Part shown: in pieces, positions 12,801 through 23,147 of the stretch | Numbering within the stretch: position 1 is the stretch's first letter | Layout of the letters: each line of letters begins with the position of its first letter | From: Cladorhizidae sp. MBARI D1340-BT2 | Lineage: Eukaryota > Porifera > Demospongiae > Poecilosclerida > Cladorhizidae | Length of the DNA: 64,000 bases | Direction: 5' to 3' | Assembly (NCBI GenBank): GCA_028752905.1 | Contig: JAQNBH010000010.1 | Coordinates: 19,898,422 to 19,962,421 of the forward strand | Made by a program: the position numbers and the translations under genes | The notes under the pieces: generated by a model | What the model saw: only the letters and a program-made list of their open reading frames with translations | The model's database searches: none | Told to the model about the DNA's origin: nothing

Positions 12801-14572
12801 TTGTTCGCAAGGTTCTCCTCTAATGAGCACCCTCAAAGATTGTTGTGACCACCACCTTGATCCACTGGACTAGGATATACTATTCCTGGAAATGAGGGTT
12901 GCAATGTCTGCCCCGGAGGCAAGAGATGAAGAGGTGTGGTTTGAGAAAGAAATGCTATTAATGCAGTGGGAGTAAAAGAAAGTTAGCAATAGTCTGTAAT
13001 TCTCTAGCTTTTAAAATTCATGATAACAGTTTATTTATAAGATAGAGTATTGTACCACAGCATGTAGAAGTGCAACAACAATCCTCCTTGCTAGTTCCAT
13101 CACTGTTCTTTTTATCCGCATAATGTATGTGCATATTTTAGAATGTGTTGTGAGGCTTACTCTTTCAGTTTGAATTGGTAGAGTTAATAATTTCACTTCA
13201 AATCTAACTATTGAAATTGAACTTTCAAAGATGAGTACCCATGAATGTTAAATGTGTGTTGGTCTTGTGAGATACATCCAACACACTAGAAGATTTCCTC
13301 CCATCTTAATCATCTTTCCTCTTTTATCTCTTCCTTCACTGAAACAATTCGTTGCTGAAACACAAATCAATTACACCAACACTTGTGCACTGATGTTGTG
13401 TAGTAACCCACGCTAGAAAAACAGAGCAATGTGGTACCATATCATGAAAATGGTGCATCTCTATTGTGGGAAGCATATTGTAAACCATCCATGAGGTTTT
13501 CATCTAACTAGTGTGGCAACTTTGACTTTTGACTGGTACACTATACCTGGAAGCTTTTAACTCTTTGCTTATCAATTTAAAGGGGCACAGACACATTCTC
13601 CATGTGTATTTGAATTCTATTTCCTGCAGTATTAGTAAAAATAAGGCTAGTTTAGTGACACAGACAGCATCCAAGTTTATTTCAATTCTATTTCCTGCAG
13701 TATTAGATAAAAATGTTTAAAAAGATACAGGCAAAACTTTAGGGTGATGTTTACATATGCAGGTAGGTTCATTTGCATTTTGAATTCTTGATCCTAATAT
13801 TCAAGTTAGTATTAGTGGCATGTGAAATTAGTTCTCCCACATTCCACATTGATATTGCATTTGATATGTGGGGGTGTTTAGGTGTGCACTGTTGAGTATG
13901 ATTATCTAGACAGTTATTTTGAGCTGAGGTGGAGATCTCCAAGTATAGTTCAGCTGAATAACTTTGGAAGATGCCAGAATAAGATAACAAAGAATAAAAT
14001 GCAGAATGATGGTGCTTCCATGGCTAGCCTTGAATGTGCAGAACTACTTTTCTACTAACAGCCAAGTGTCTCTCCTCTGCTCAAAAGAATGTTTAGTGAA
14101 TTCTTGGTCAGTTGGATCTAATTCTACCACATGAAGATGTGATAGCTTACATTGTAATAAATTCATCGGGGTAACTAATACCTAACTAATACCTAAAGAG
14201 GTGTCCCTACTAGTATTCTGAGAAGGACCTAGATCACTTCCCCAAGCATGTATGCTTGTAGCTAGGTCATCACTTCCAGGGTTTCATACAGGATTTTTCT
14301 GTAGGGGTGCAGGAAATCACAACTAAACTGGGACATGCTCTTTTCATGACCACACCCACTTTGATGCCATGTGCTGTCTTTGAAGTGAAACCATTGTAAT
14401 GACTTCTGTAGTTAAAGATAATGTAGTATTGCATATTCTTTCATTTTGGATTCATTTCCCTACTGAATAGGTAGTATTTATTGATGTCATTCCAGATAGT
14501 AATTATTTTTACCTTGTTAGGAAATCTTAAGCTCTGTTGATCGTTGTGCTTTTGTGATTATAAACATGTGAA
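9851..14572. other. Long intergenic stretch, no recognisable gene
   Basis: Only short open frames occur (for example 10096-10401 and 12151-12393), and none has a recognisable motif or a convincing exon structure. No inverted or direct repeat pair bounding an element was noticed. AT-rich sequence prevails at about 12300-12700. Confidence 0.45.
13580..13716. repeat. Imperfect tandem duplication, about 70 bp
   Basis: The core ttctatttcctgcagtatta occurs at about 13615 and again at about 13687, preceded in both by an acagaca-containing stretch. Two copies only. Confidence 0.7.
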
Positions 14573-15079
14573 TTGTGTGTACAAATCAGAATTAAAATTT
14601 GCTATCTTCTAACTATACTACACAACATGGATATCAGAAAGTTTTTATCTAGGAAGAGACCAAGTGAGGATTTATATGAATCTAATGATGAGTTTACTAG
14701 TGCCATAGCTACTCTTCAGTCTGATGATGAACCTATGACTCTATATACCTACCCCCTATGTGCCAGGATCTGCAAAAACGACATTTTTTTGTGTTTTCAT
14801 TTTATTGTTTTATGTGAAAGAGCTATAAAAAATACTTTTAAAAATCTTGAAGTGACTTAGTAAAACATAATGACTTGGAAGTTACAGGGGCTTTTCTTTC
14901 ATCCCGTCAGAAAAACGATTAACTTCCGTATACTTCCGCGTGTATCTCCGTGGTATTCAATGACGTCATAATTACATTTTTGGGGAAAGACGGATGTTTT
15001 GGTGCAAGTTTACTTCGAGCACTTCGGGTGAAAGCGCTACTCAAACGCCAGCTAAAGTGAGGAGAAGGGTCTTGAAACT

Positions 15080-15375
15080 CTACATGTAGCTGAGGTAAGT
15101 CTTAGTATGCATAGCTAGATAGCTACTAGCTGTGGTCGTAACTTTAAAAAAATAACAAGCTAGCTAGCTAAACTGTATTTTTCCCTAGGTTGCTATAAGC
15201 TTTGGGATAGAGACTAGCATCTATAGCTTACATGATTGTAATTGGTTAGTAACTAGCAAAAGCAACTAGCTAGAAAAATAGGTAGCTAGTCCTCTAGCAA
15301 GCAACTGGTCATCTAACTAGAAAATTAGCTAGCAAGCAGTCTAGTAGATAGCAAGCAATAACTACCATACATTAC
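15080..15375. repeat. TAGC/CTAG-rich low-complexity tract
   Basis: Dense clusters of tagctagctag and ctagcaa words without a fixed period. Similar tracts occur at 22.7 kb and 49.9 kb, so this is a recurrent low-complexity style of this genome. Confidence 0.7.
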
Positions 15376-15637
15376 TAGCTATGAGGCAGGTGGCAGTTAA
15401 TTCATAGGTACTAACTAGGTATACACTGAACATGGCTTTTATTTGAATAATAAAGTCAGTGTATTATACGATGATCTTCATAACCCCCATTCCCATCATG
15501 TCCACAATCCTCAGTATGGTGACCTTCATCCTCCATGTGGCAGCCCCAATCTTCCTCCAAGCTTGCTACTGTATGTTGTGATTGTAATGTCCATGTGATT
15601 GTAATTATAAGAATTGTATTTTGTATGTCTTCTTACT

Positions 15638-15895
15638 GCAACATTCCAACTCATCAAAATTCTCTTCATCAAGCGCATCATCAAGAGTGGGGAGGATGAA
15701 GTAGTCTGCAATACCCTCCAGCATAGATGCCTGGTCCTGTGCATCCAGTTTCATGACCCGATTGATAGTCAAAGCTATCTCATTAGCTTGTTCTGTGGAC
15801 ATTATCAAACCTTTTGAAAATTGCACTGTTGACCCTTTCCAACTACAAACTATGAAGGTTCTAACTGCTGTAACTTCTGAGTGATAGGGATTCAA
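15638..15895 (-). CDS. Hypothetical exon, unknown function
   Basis: The minus strand has an open frame of about 85 residues ending at a good splice donor (TTGCA followed by GTAAGA, at about 15642-15634). It encodes an acidic segment such as LDAQDQASMLEGIADYFI and LDDALDEENFDEL. Length, composition and donor make it look like a real exon rather than noise. I do not recognise the family. It lies on the opposite strand inside the decayed hAT at 14.6-18 kb, so it may be host sequence in which the transposon landed or part of another insertion. Confidence 0.35.
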
Positions 15896-17990
15896 GGCTT
15901 GAAATTTTCTGACCAGTTAGGAGAAAGACCCTAGATAACAAATACAAAAAAGTCAAATTTCCTAGTGTATGACAATAAAACTTGTATTATTGGAAAAGTA
16001 CTATTTGGTTATAAGGCACGTTTTCGCAGATCCTATCACATATTGTAATGAGGTAGAGAAGAGAGAAGGCCAAATTTGTCAAAACTATGGAAAACCACCA
16101 GCAAATGCCCGTGGAGCTTGGACATCACGAGGAGACTGGACTGGAACCATGCTACTGAGTTCTCAAACTACACAATTATTCCATATGCATAAGGATGCAG
16201 CAAGGGTAGCAGAACGGCCAATTTTTGTTGATCTCCAATGTGCTGCAGCTGTAAGGAGTGCCAATGAAAAGCAAGCACATAACACAGCAAAACTTCTAAA
16301 ATTGCTGCGCTCGGTCTACTTCTTGCTCAAGTACAGAATTCCACATACTACTCACCTTTCAGGATCTCCTAGCTCATACTGGTGACGAACTTCTTCAGCA
16401 GTACATTAATGGGCCTCCTGCAAATGCACAGTACACCTCTAAATTTTCTGTGACATCTGTCATAGAAGCTATTCCCACCTGGATGGTTAGAGAGCTTTTG
16501 GTTAAGGAGAGCCCATACTTTTCGATCCTTGCTGATGCATGTGAGGATATTAGCACACAAGAAGAACTTTCTGTATTATGCCGATGGATTATAAATGTCC
16601 AGCCAGAGAAAAATTTCCTAACAATCCTACACATTCTCGCTTGTGATGCTGCAACCATCACAGAGTCACTGGAATCCTTATTACCGCAAATTGGTTGGCC
16701 AAGGGTATAATGGTGCAGCGATGTTTGCAGGAAGTAAAACTGGAGTACATGTAAGGATGCGGATTCATGCTGCACATGCCATGCACATCCATTGCTCTTG
16801 CCACAAGCTACAGCTAGCAAGTTTACAAGTAGCTGAACGTGTTCCTGAGATAAAGAAGATTTTTGGCTTGATGGGAAATTAATGGAAACTCTTTTTTACC
16901 CTCCCCCAAAAATCCAAGCCTTAAAAAAAAGAAGTACAGGCTGGTCTCAGATTGCCTGAATTAAAGATCGTGAAGCCTAGTGATACGCATTGGCTTTGAA
17001 ATTAGAAATGTATGAGAGCAATTCAAAAGGACCTTCCTATCTTATAACCATCCTCCCACTTTATGAAACCACAGGTCATTCAGAAGCATTCGGCTAAAGT
17101 ACACATCTTGCTACCTTTACTGCAATTGCCGGTATTGGCAGAGGTTCTTGACATCTTGGCAAGAATTAATGCTTCCATGGAAAGGAAAGTGGCTGATTTC
17201 AGTCAGTTACAGTTTTTATTGACTTGTACACTTGATGAATTGAAGTCACTGAAGAATAAAAGAAGCAGAATGGTGTTGTTCCACTAAATTAACTTGTACA
17301 AAGTTAGAGACCAAGTATGGCATAGATATTGGAAGACATGCTTCTGGATCAACCTGTTCAAGATTAATGTCCATCACCAATACAAAGAAGTATCTTGATC
17401 ACATTGCCATACATTGATGTTTTAATTGACAACATCAAGGGGCAATTTTCTGATAAAGCAGGTCAAACGCTAGTTGTCACATCCAACTTCAATCCTACCT
17501 TGCTACCCTCAGAAGAGTCCTTATCTTCCTATGGCCATGAAGCGATTCAGAATTTTGGTGGTTTCTATCGTAATGAAGCCTAGTGAAGTACAATGGTGTA
17601 ACTTATTACACATCACCTCTGTTACTAGATCCAGAAGAACTTGTGTCTGAATGGAAATTTTTCAGGAGGGCACTTCGCAAAGAAGAGGAGGTGATAATGC
17701 ATTCGAAGAAGCTAGAAAAACTGCAATATGTAATTCAGTCAATGGAAGCTACTGAAGCACAAACCTTTGCCTTTCATCATATAATTTTGTTCTTGCCAAT
17801 CGGGCTGCAACAGTGGAGCGTTCTTTCAGTAACATGAAAATGATTAATACCAGGCTTAGAAATTACCTATCTGATTGTAACCTGTGTAGGTTAATGAAGA
17901 TTGCCATAGAGGGATCAGAACTGATGAACGTGAAATTCTTGATGTTTTTAAAGAAACTAATAGAAGAATTCATCTTTATTTAGCTGCACT

Positions 17991-20172
17991 GAGTATATAC
18001 TATTATAATACACAAGCAATATTTTGTTTTCCTCTAGCATTTAATTATAAATTTGATCTAAGCTCGGGAGGAGGGGGGGAGGGGAATCCATGAAACCAAG
18101 GTATAAGAGTACCTGCTCCAGAGACTATCTGTGGCGGTCTAGCGGGGGAACTGCACATCTGTACTGGGCAGCACAGGCATCTGACACCTCATCATATTGT
18201 TTTATGTTATTAGTACTATATAGCTAATTATATATAGTATATATAAAATATAAATAAAGGAGTTTGGAAAGGTTGTTACAAAAATTTAGTATGATCAATA
18301 CACTTTACCAAGTGACTATGCTGAGTTTACTGGTGGGTGCAAGTTGCATGAAAATGAGGCTGGAACATTGACTGCATTCTAGTTTATTCCTAAGCAAAGA
18401 GGTTGAATTAAAGATTAAAATAATGACAATGTTTGACAATGTTGGAACTGTAGATAATTCACAACTCACAAAGAGGGTTTCCATGGAATGATATGACAAC
18501 ATCAAGCCATAGATATTATACGTATGTTGATTGTCAAAGAGAGCTTCAGTGGAAACCTTGTGGATATGTAACTTTTTGTGGCATAATTCATCGGGTATCG
18601 GCAGAAACATATTACTGGCCAAGCATAAATCAAATGCTCTATGGCCATAGTGCTAGAGGAATAGACACTGAGAAACTATTTTATGTTTGCGGGAAAAAGT
18701 TATCAGTGATTAAAGTTCTTGGCCAAGCCAGGATTTAGGTCCCAAAGCTTGTTGGAATTTATATTGTTGCAGGAAAAGAGGCAGGAAAAGAGCAACTGAA
18801 TACTTGGCTTTCTGTCTCTTTAAATCTTTAAAATAATTTGGAGCTCTACTTAGGAGCTAGCTATACTACTACTTTGATCTAGTTTGTGACTTGCATTTTT
18901 TTAAACTTGATTATTAAGATACTAACTTTGTTGAAGCAAATTTCCAGATATAATCACTTAGTTTTAGCCTAAAGTATCTTCTAGGGTAGGCTTAGATTGA
19001 TTTTATAGCGAGTATCAGATTACATTATGTACATTTTGGATACTTAAGTTCATGGGTGCCCAAAGGTCTTATAAGCTTTGCTCAGGTGAAGTGTTTACTA
19101 ATTTAGCTATTTAGTAACTTTTATTCAGTATCTAATACCATTTATCTAGCAATAGTAGTCTCCTGAGCCTAATTCTTCTAAAGTAGCTGATATCTTGATC
19201 AGATCCAGGATGTGTACTCCCATTATCAAGAGGACAGATCCTGGAATTTGTGAGAAAAACAACAACTGCCCACTCCATTCAGAAAGCTGCTAATGTAGAT
19301 AAATTATCACTTGTATAATTTCATTTTCATCACTGGTGCTCAATGAGGCAAGTATTTCCTATATCACATGTGCATTGTAAAGATAATACCGGTTATGTTT
19401 ATAAATTATTCTTGAGTAGTGACCATGGTTCCTATTTGTTTAAGTCCAATCAACCTGCAATTGTTATTGGAAGAGGTTTTCTATTATCTAATTTCCAGAT
19501 TGGGTCCACCTTAACTAAAAGACTGTAGTTTGTACCAGCAAGGCTTATTGAGGTACTTGTACAATGTGTAGGCTAAGCTTACATTGATTGCATTCCTTTG
19601 TAAATCTGCACAACAGGGCAAATATAGCACAGGCCATGGTATGGTATTGCAGTTTGGTATTGCAGTTTGGTCAACAACATGTGCATCATCAGTCCATAAG
19701 TCAGTAATCTACCTGTGCATTCTTGTTACATAGCTAACCTATACATGCTCTAGGATCTATAGCTAATCTTTATATCATCTACAAGTTCATCGCTATAATT
19801 ATTCTGCCCAGCAACATCCAGCCTCCTCATCTTTGATGTTAGGTCCTTTGGTTCGTCCATCCAATCCCTTACCAGACGCTTGTTCACCCAAACACTCTGT
19901 ACTTTGGATACTATTCTGCTCTACAAATTGAACTACTGGAAGCTTGTAGCCTGTAATACAGTTCCTCTTCATTGACATGCTGCACTTTTTCGGTATGGCT
20001 TTGCTTCTGCAGAGTTAGAATTGAAGGACAGCTCCTAAGAACAATTGAGACTGAGTTACGTGTTTACAATAGGAGGAAAAGTACATTGGGAGAGGCAATT
20101 GTTAATTCTGAATATACCATACATGTACACATACATAATTATTATATAAGCTGTGCATACTAGCCATACAAT
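17991..20172. other. Intergenic, possible integrase-like scrap at 18493-18738
   Basis: An open frame at 18493-18738 (+) includes IIHRVSAETYYWPSINQML, which slightly resembles the integrase zinc-binding region of retroelements (..YYWP.+...). The spacing of His and Cys residues is not convincing, so this is a weak guess. The rest of the stretch shows no gene. Confidence 0.3.
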
Positions 20173-20180
20173 CATTAGAG

Positions 20181-20272
20181 CAGTGCTTCTCAACCTGCGG
20201 CACGCGTGCCGCATGCGGCACAGTGAGCGTCTGAGTGCGGCACAGCTAGCAACAACCGCCGTCGCGCTATAC
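20181..20272. repeat. hAT left terminal and subterminal repeats
   Basis: After the 16-bp terminal repeat come three gcggcac words and one inverted gtgccgc within about 60 bp, two of which form a gcacgcgtgc palindrome. hAT transposases are known to bind repeated subterminal motifs, so this is the likely binding region. That use here is inferred. Confidence 0.7.
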
Positions 20273-20477
20273 TAGGCAACAATCATCAAATCATTATTTT
20301 AAGAACGCGCACGTTTTTTAACGATCAATCTGGTAACGCTGATTTTTAACCGGAAACAGCAGAAAAGTACAAATCAAAACATTGAAGTTGGTAACACTGG
20401 GAGGAAACATAAAATTGATCAACAACGTTAGAAAAGTGCCCCTCTCCACCTTTTCCTTCACTTCCACCCCCATCAGT

Positions 20478-22301
20478 ATGGCTGCCCCCACCAGGAAGAG
20501 AAAGATCGCCGAGGAGAACCGCGGATTCAAGGAGTGCTGGACCAACGAATTTTTCTTCGTGGAAGACAGAGGCAACATTATCTGCTTGATCTGCAATGAG
20601 AAGGTGTCCTGGCCCAAAAGAGACTGTATCAAGAGGCACTACGATGCCAAGCACAGCAAGGACTACAATGGTCTGGCGGGACCGCAGCGTGAGGACAAGG
20701 CCAAGGAGCTGATGAACAAGCTCGGCCGCCAACAGAACCTTTTCGTCAGGCAGGGCAACACCAGCAAGGCTGCCACGGAGGCCAGCTTCAAGTTGGCCGC
20801 GATCATTGCGAAGCGCATGAAGCCCTTCTCAGATGGAGAGTTTGTCAAGGAGTGCATGCTGGCTGCCCTCGACGTCATGTGCCCTGAGAAGGCCGCCGTC
20901 ATCAACAAGATCAGCCTGAGCAATGACACAGTGACAAGAAGGATCGACAGCTTGTCCAAGAACCTGACCGAGCAGCTCCACTCCCTGGCAACAAAGTTCT
21001 CTTACTTCGCCTTAGCCCTCGACGAGTCCACGGACGTCAAGGACACGGCCCAGCTGGCCATCTTCGTGCATGGCATCGACACCAACTTCAACGTGACGGA
21101 GGAGCTACTGACTGTCTGCTCCATGAAGAGCAGCACCACGGGCGAAGACATCTTCAACGAGCTGAAGGCTGCCATGAACGATGCCAAACTGGACTTCAAT
21201 CGCCTCATCGGCATTGCCACGGACGGCACACCGTCCATGTTGGGCACAGGTCGCGGCCTCCAGGGCCATGTGATGGTGGAGTTGGACCGCCAGGGTCTGT
21301 CGCACGAGCACTTGGTGTGGTGCCACTGCATCATCCACCAGGAGGCCCTCTGTGCCAAGATCTTCGATGTCAGCTTCAAGGAAGTGATGAGTAAGGTTGT
21401 CGGCCATGTCAATCACATCCGCTCCCATGCCATGAACCACAGGCAGTTCAGGCAGTTCTTGCTGGAGTTGGATGCCAGCTACGGCGATGTCATCTACTTT
21501 TCCGGTGTGCACTGGCTGAGCAGGGGACAGACGCTGCAGCACTTCTGGATCCTCAAGGAGGAGCTGTCCATGTTCTTCGCCATGAAGGGCATCTCGGCAC
21601 CCGAGCTGGAGGACCAAAAGTGGCTTTGTGACCTCGCCTTCCTCGTTGACATCACCGAGAAGCTGAACACCCTCAACGTGGCTATGCAAGGCCGCAACAA
21701 GCTGGTCCATGAGCTGTTTGCCCACATCAAGGCCTTCCAGACCAAGCTGCAGCTGTGGCAAGTTCAGCTCGAAAGAGGAAACCTGGCCCACTTCCCCTCC
21801 CTCAAGAGCCAGAAGGAGCACGATGGCGGCGAGTTCAGTAGCTTGCGCTACCCGGCCGAGATTTGCAAACTGCAGAAGGAGTTTGACACGAGGTTCAAGG
21901 AGTTCCGCACGAGGAACACCGACTTCGAGCTCTTCAGTGTGCCGTTCAACTTCGACGTGTCTCAGGCGCCGATTGAGTTGCAGTTGGAGTTGTGCGACCT
22001 GCAGGCCAGCCTCGACCTCAAGGGACAGTTTCTTGGCAAGGAACTGGTCGACTTCTACAAGAGCCTGCCCCACGCCACCTTCCCCAACCTGACCCAGAAT
22101 GCTCAGAAGTTCGTCTCTCTCTTTGGCTCCACTTATTGTGCAGAGCAGTTCTTCTCAAAGATGAAGAATACCAAGTCAAACAAGCGCAATGCTCTCATGG
22201 ATGCCCACTTGCTGGCTTCTCTCAGGATCGCGTCGACGCATCTGCAGCCGGACTTCAAGGCCATCATGAATGAGCAGAAGGAGTTTCAGTCATCGCACTG
22301 A
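20478..22301 (+). CDS. hAT transposase, BED-type finger, intact
   Basis: I choose the ATG at 20478 (607 residues, start MAAPTRKRKIAEEN). An in-frame ATG at 20382 would add 32 residues that look like untranslated leader. A BED-like finger lies at residues 36-59 (C36, C39, H54, H59). The RNase H-like core holds ALALDESTDVKD with D182, GIATDGTPSM with D249, the C/H motif WCHCIIHQEAL (C284, H287), VHWLSRG with W346, and STYCAEQFFSKMK with E556 in the dimerisation region. All three catalytic acids are present. The length fits ZBED5/SCAND3/GTF2IRD2-type (Charlie-like) transposases, which act in the nucleus to excise and reinsert their element. No intron, stop or frameshift is visible. The frame is strikingly GC-rich, with G/C at most third positions, unlike the AT-rich flanks. 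Confidence 0.95.
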   Translation: MAAPTRKRKIAEENRGFKECWTNEFFFVEDRGNIICLICNEKVSWPKRDCIKRHYDAKHSKDYNGLAGPQREDKAKELMNKLGRQQNLFVRQGNTSKAATEASFKLAAIIAKRMKPFSDGEFVKECMLAALDVMCPEKAAVINKISLSNDTVTRRIDSLSKNLTEQLHSLATKFSYFALALDESTDVKDTAQLAIFVHGIDTNFNVTEELLTVCSMKSSTTGEDIFNELKAAMNDAKLDFNRLIGIATDGTPSMLGTGRGLQGHVMVELDRQGLSHEHLVWCHCIIHQEALCAKIFDVSFKEVMSKVVGHVNHIRSHAMNHRQFRQFLLELDASYGDVIYFSGVHWLSRGQTLQHFWILKEELSMFFAMKGISAPELEDQKWLCDLAFLVDITEKLNTLNVAMQGRNKLVHELFAHIKAFQTKLQLWQVQLERGNLAHFPSLKSQKEHDGGEFSSLRYPAEICKLQKEFDTRFKEFRTRNTDFELFSVPFNFDVSQAPIELQLELCDLQASLDLKGQFLGKELVDFYKSLPHATFPNLTQNAQKFVSLFGSTYCAEQFFSKMKNTKSNKRNALMDAHLLASLRIASTHLQPDFKAIMNEQKEFQSSH

Positions 22302-22691
22302 TTGCCGGTGCGGCACACACTCATTCCAAAATTGTCTTATGTGGCACAGGAGAAAAAAAGGTTGAGAAGCACTGCATTAGAGGATGAGTCAGAGTTACTC
22401 TCCGGTATTCTCTACTTGGTCCTCCCTCAATCAGCCAGTCTAACTACCCATTGTTACAAGTGCTCTTCAGTACCATCCTGTGTCCTACTTGATGCTGCCA
22501 GCTATATATATATATATATATGTATTATGTATATCATAGACTACTAGAACTAATTGACTCAACACTGCCTAAAAGGGCCCCGCCTTGCCGCGCCGTATGG
22601 GACTGACAAATGAAAAGCTATAATATTATTTTGGCTACTTTTTCCCCCTTCTATTTTAGTTTTTGTTAGCTATATATTCATTAGCTAGTTA

Positions 22692-22870
22692 TGTATTTGT
22701 TAGCTGTATCTAGCTGGCTATGTATAGCTGTATCTAGCCAGCTATTGTGTAGCTGTATCTAGCCAGCTATGTGTAGCTGTATCTAGCCAGCTATGTGTAG
22801 CTGTATCTAGCCAGCTATGTGTAGCTGTATCTAGCTAGCTATGTATAGCTATCTAGCTAGCTATATTTCA
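22692..22870. repeat. 24-bp minisatellite in the P-like element
   Basis: Units of tgtagctgtatctagccagc plus tatg repeat about seven times with slight changes (ccagc/tagc). It lies just inside the left terminal repeat of the P-like element. Confidence 0.88.
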
Positions 22871-23147
22871 TGTAGCGATGAGCAGCGCTACTTTAGTTTC
22901 AAATCTTCAAATAAAAGACTTTTTTCACTTGCAGACGAATTAGCAACTTACATTTTCAAGTTTAAGAAATTTTCCTCATCGTACAATCGTACAAGCTTCG
23001 TCGGGGCATAGTCTCCACGCAGCGAGACCCTTTACCGATCGATACCAGGCACGTTTTTGAAACCCACTTTTTGTTTCTGCAGTAGCCACCATACCGGAGC
23101 AGCTGAACAGCTGAACGATATTACAAGTGAAGATTTCAACTTAAGGC

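Larger units (their letters stand above)
14627..17990 (+). pseudogene. hAT transposase of ZNF862/ZMYM1 (DUF4371) type, decayed
   Basis: The start at 14627 encodes MDIRKFLSRKRPSEDLYES, a lysine/arginine-rich N-terminus seen in this group. Coding resumes at about 16020 with the region before DUF4371. At 16450-16710 is YFSILADACEDISTQEELS with the first catalytic Asp. At about 16690-16730 the motif reads YNGAAMFAGSKTGV, so the usual second Asp is Asn. HIHCSCHKLQLA (about 16785-16820) is the C/H motif. At about 17800-17880 AATVERSFSNMKMINTRLRN is the dimerisation region with the catalytic Glu. Frame changes occur near 16385, 16700, 16880, 17290 and 17815. The gap 14870-15960 may be an intron or a later insertion. 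Confidence 0.82.
20181..22374 (+). mobile_element. Complete hAT transposon with intact ends and 8-bp target duplication
   Basis: Starts CAGTGCTTCTCAACCT (20181-20196) and ends with the exact reverse complement (22359-22374), a 16-bp perfect terminal inverted repeat of hAT type. The flanking 8 bp are identical: cattagag at 20173-20180 and 22375-22382. GCGGCAC-type words repeat just inside both ends (left about 20197-20245; right about 22309 and, as gtggcac, 22341) and are candidate transposase-binding sites. The element is 2194 bp and holds one unbroken transposase frame. Perfect ends, duplication and frame together point to a recent insertion and possible autonomy. Confidence 0.96.

Noticed and set aside
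18493..18738. Integrase-like zinc-binding segment
   Set aside because: YYWP is suggestive but the required His/Cys pairs are not in place, so no family call is made.
21105..22073. 322-codon minus-strand open frame in the hAT element
   Set aside because: It lies opposite the intact transposase and has a repetitive Leu/Val/Gln-rich translation; GC-rich third positions on the sense strand create it.
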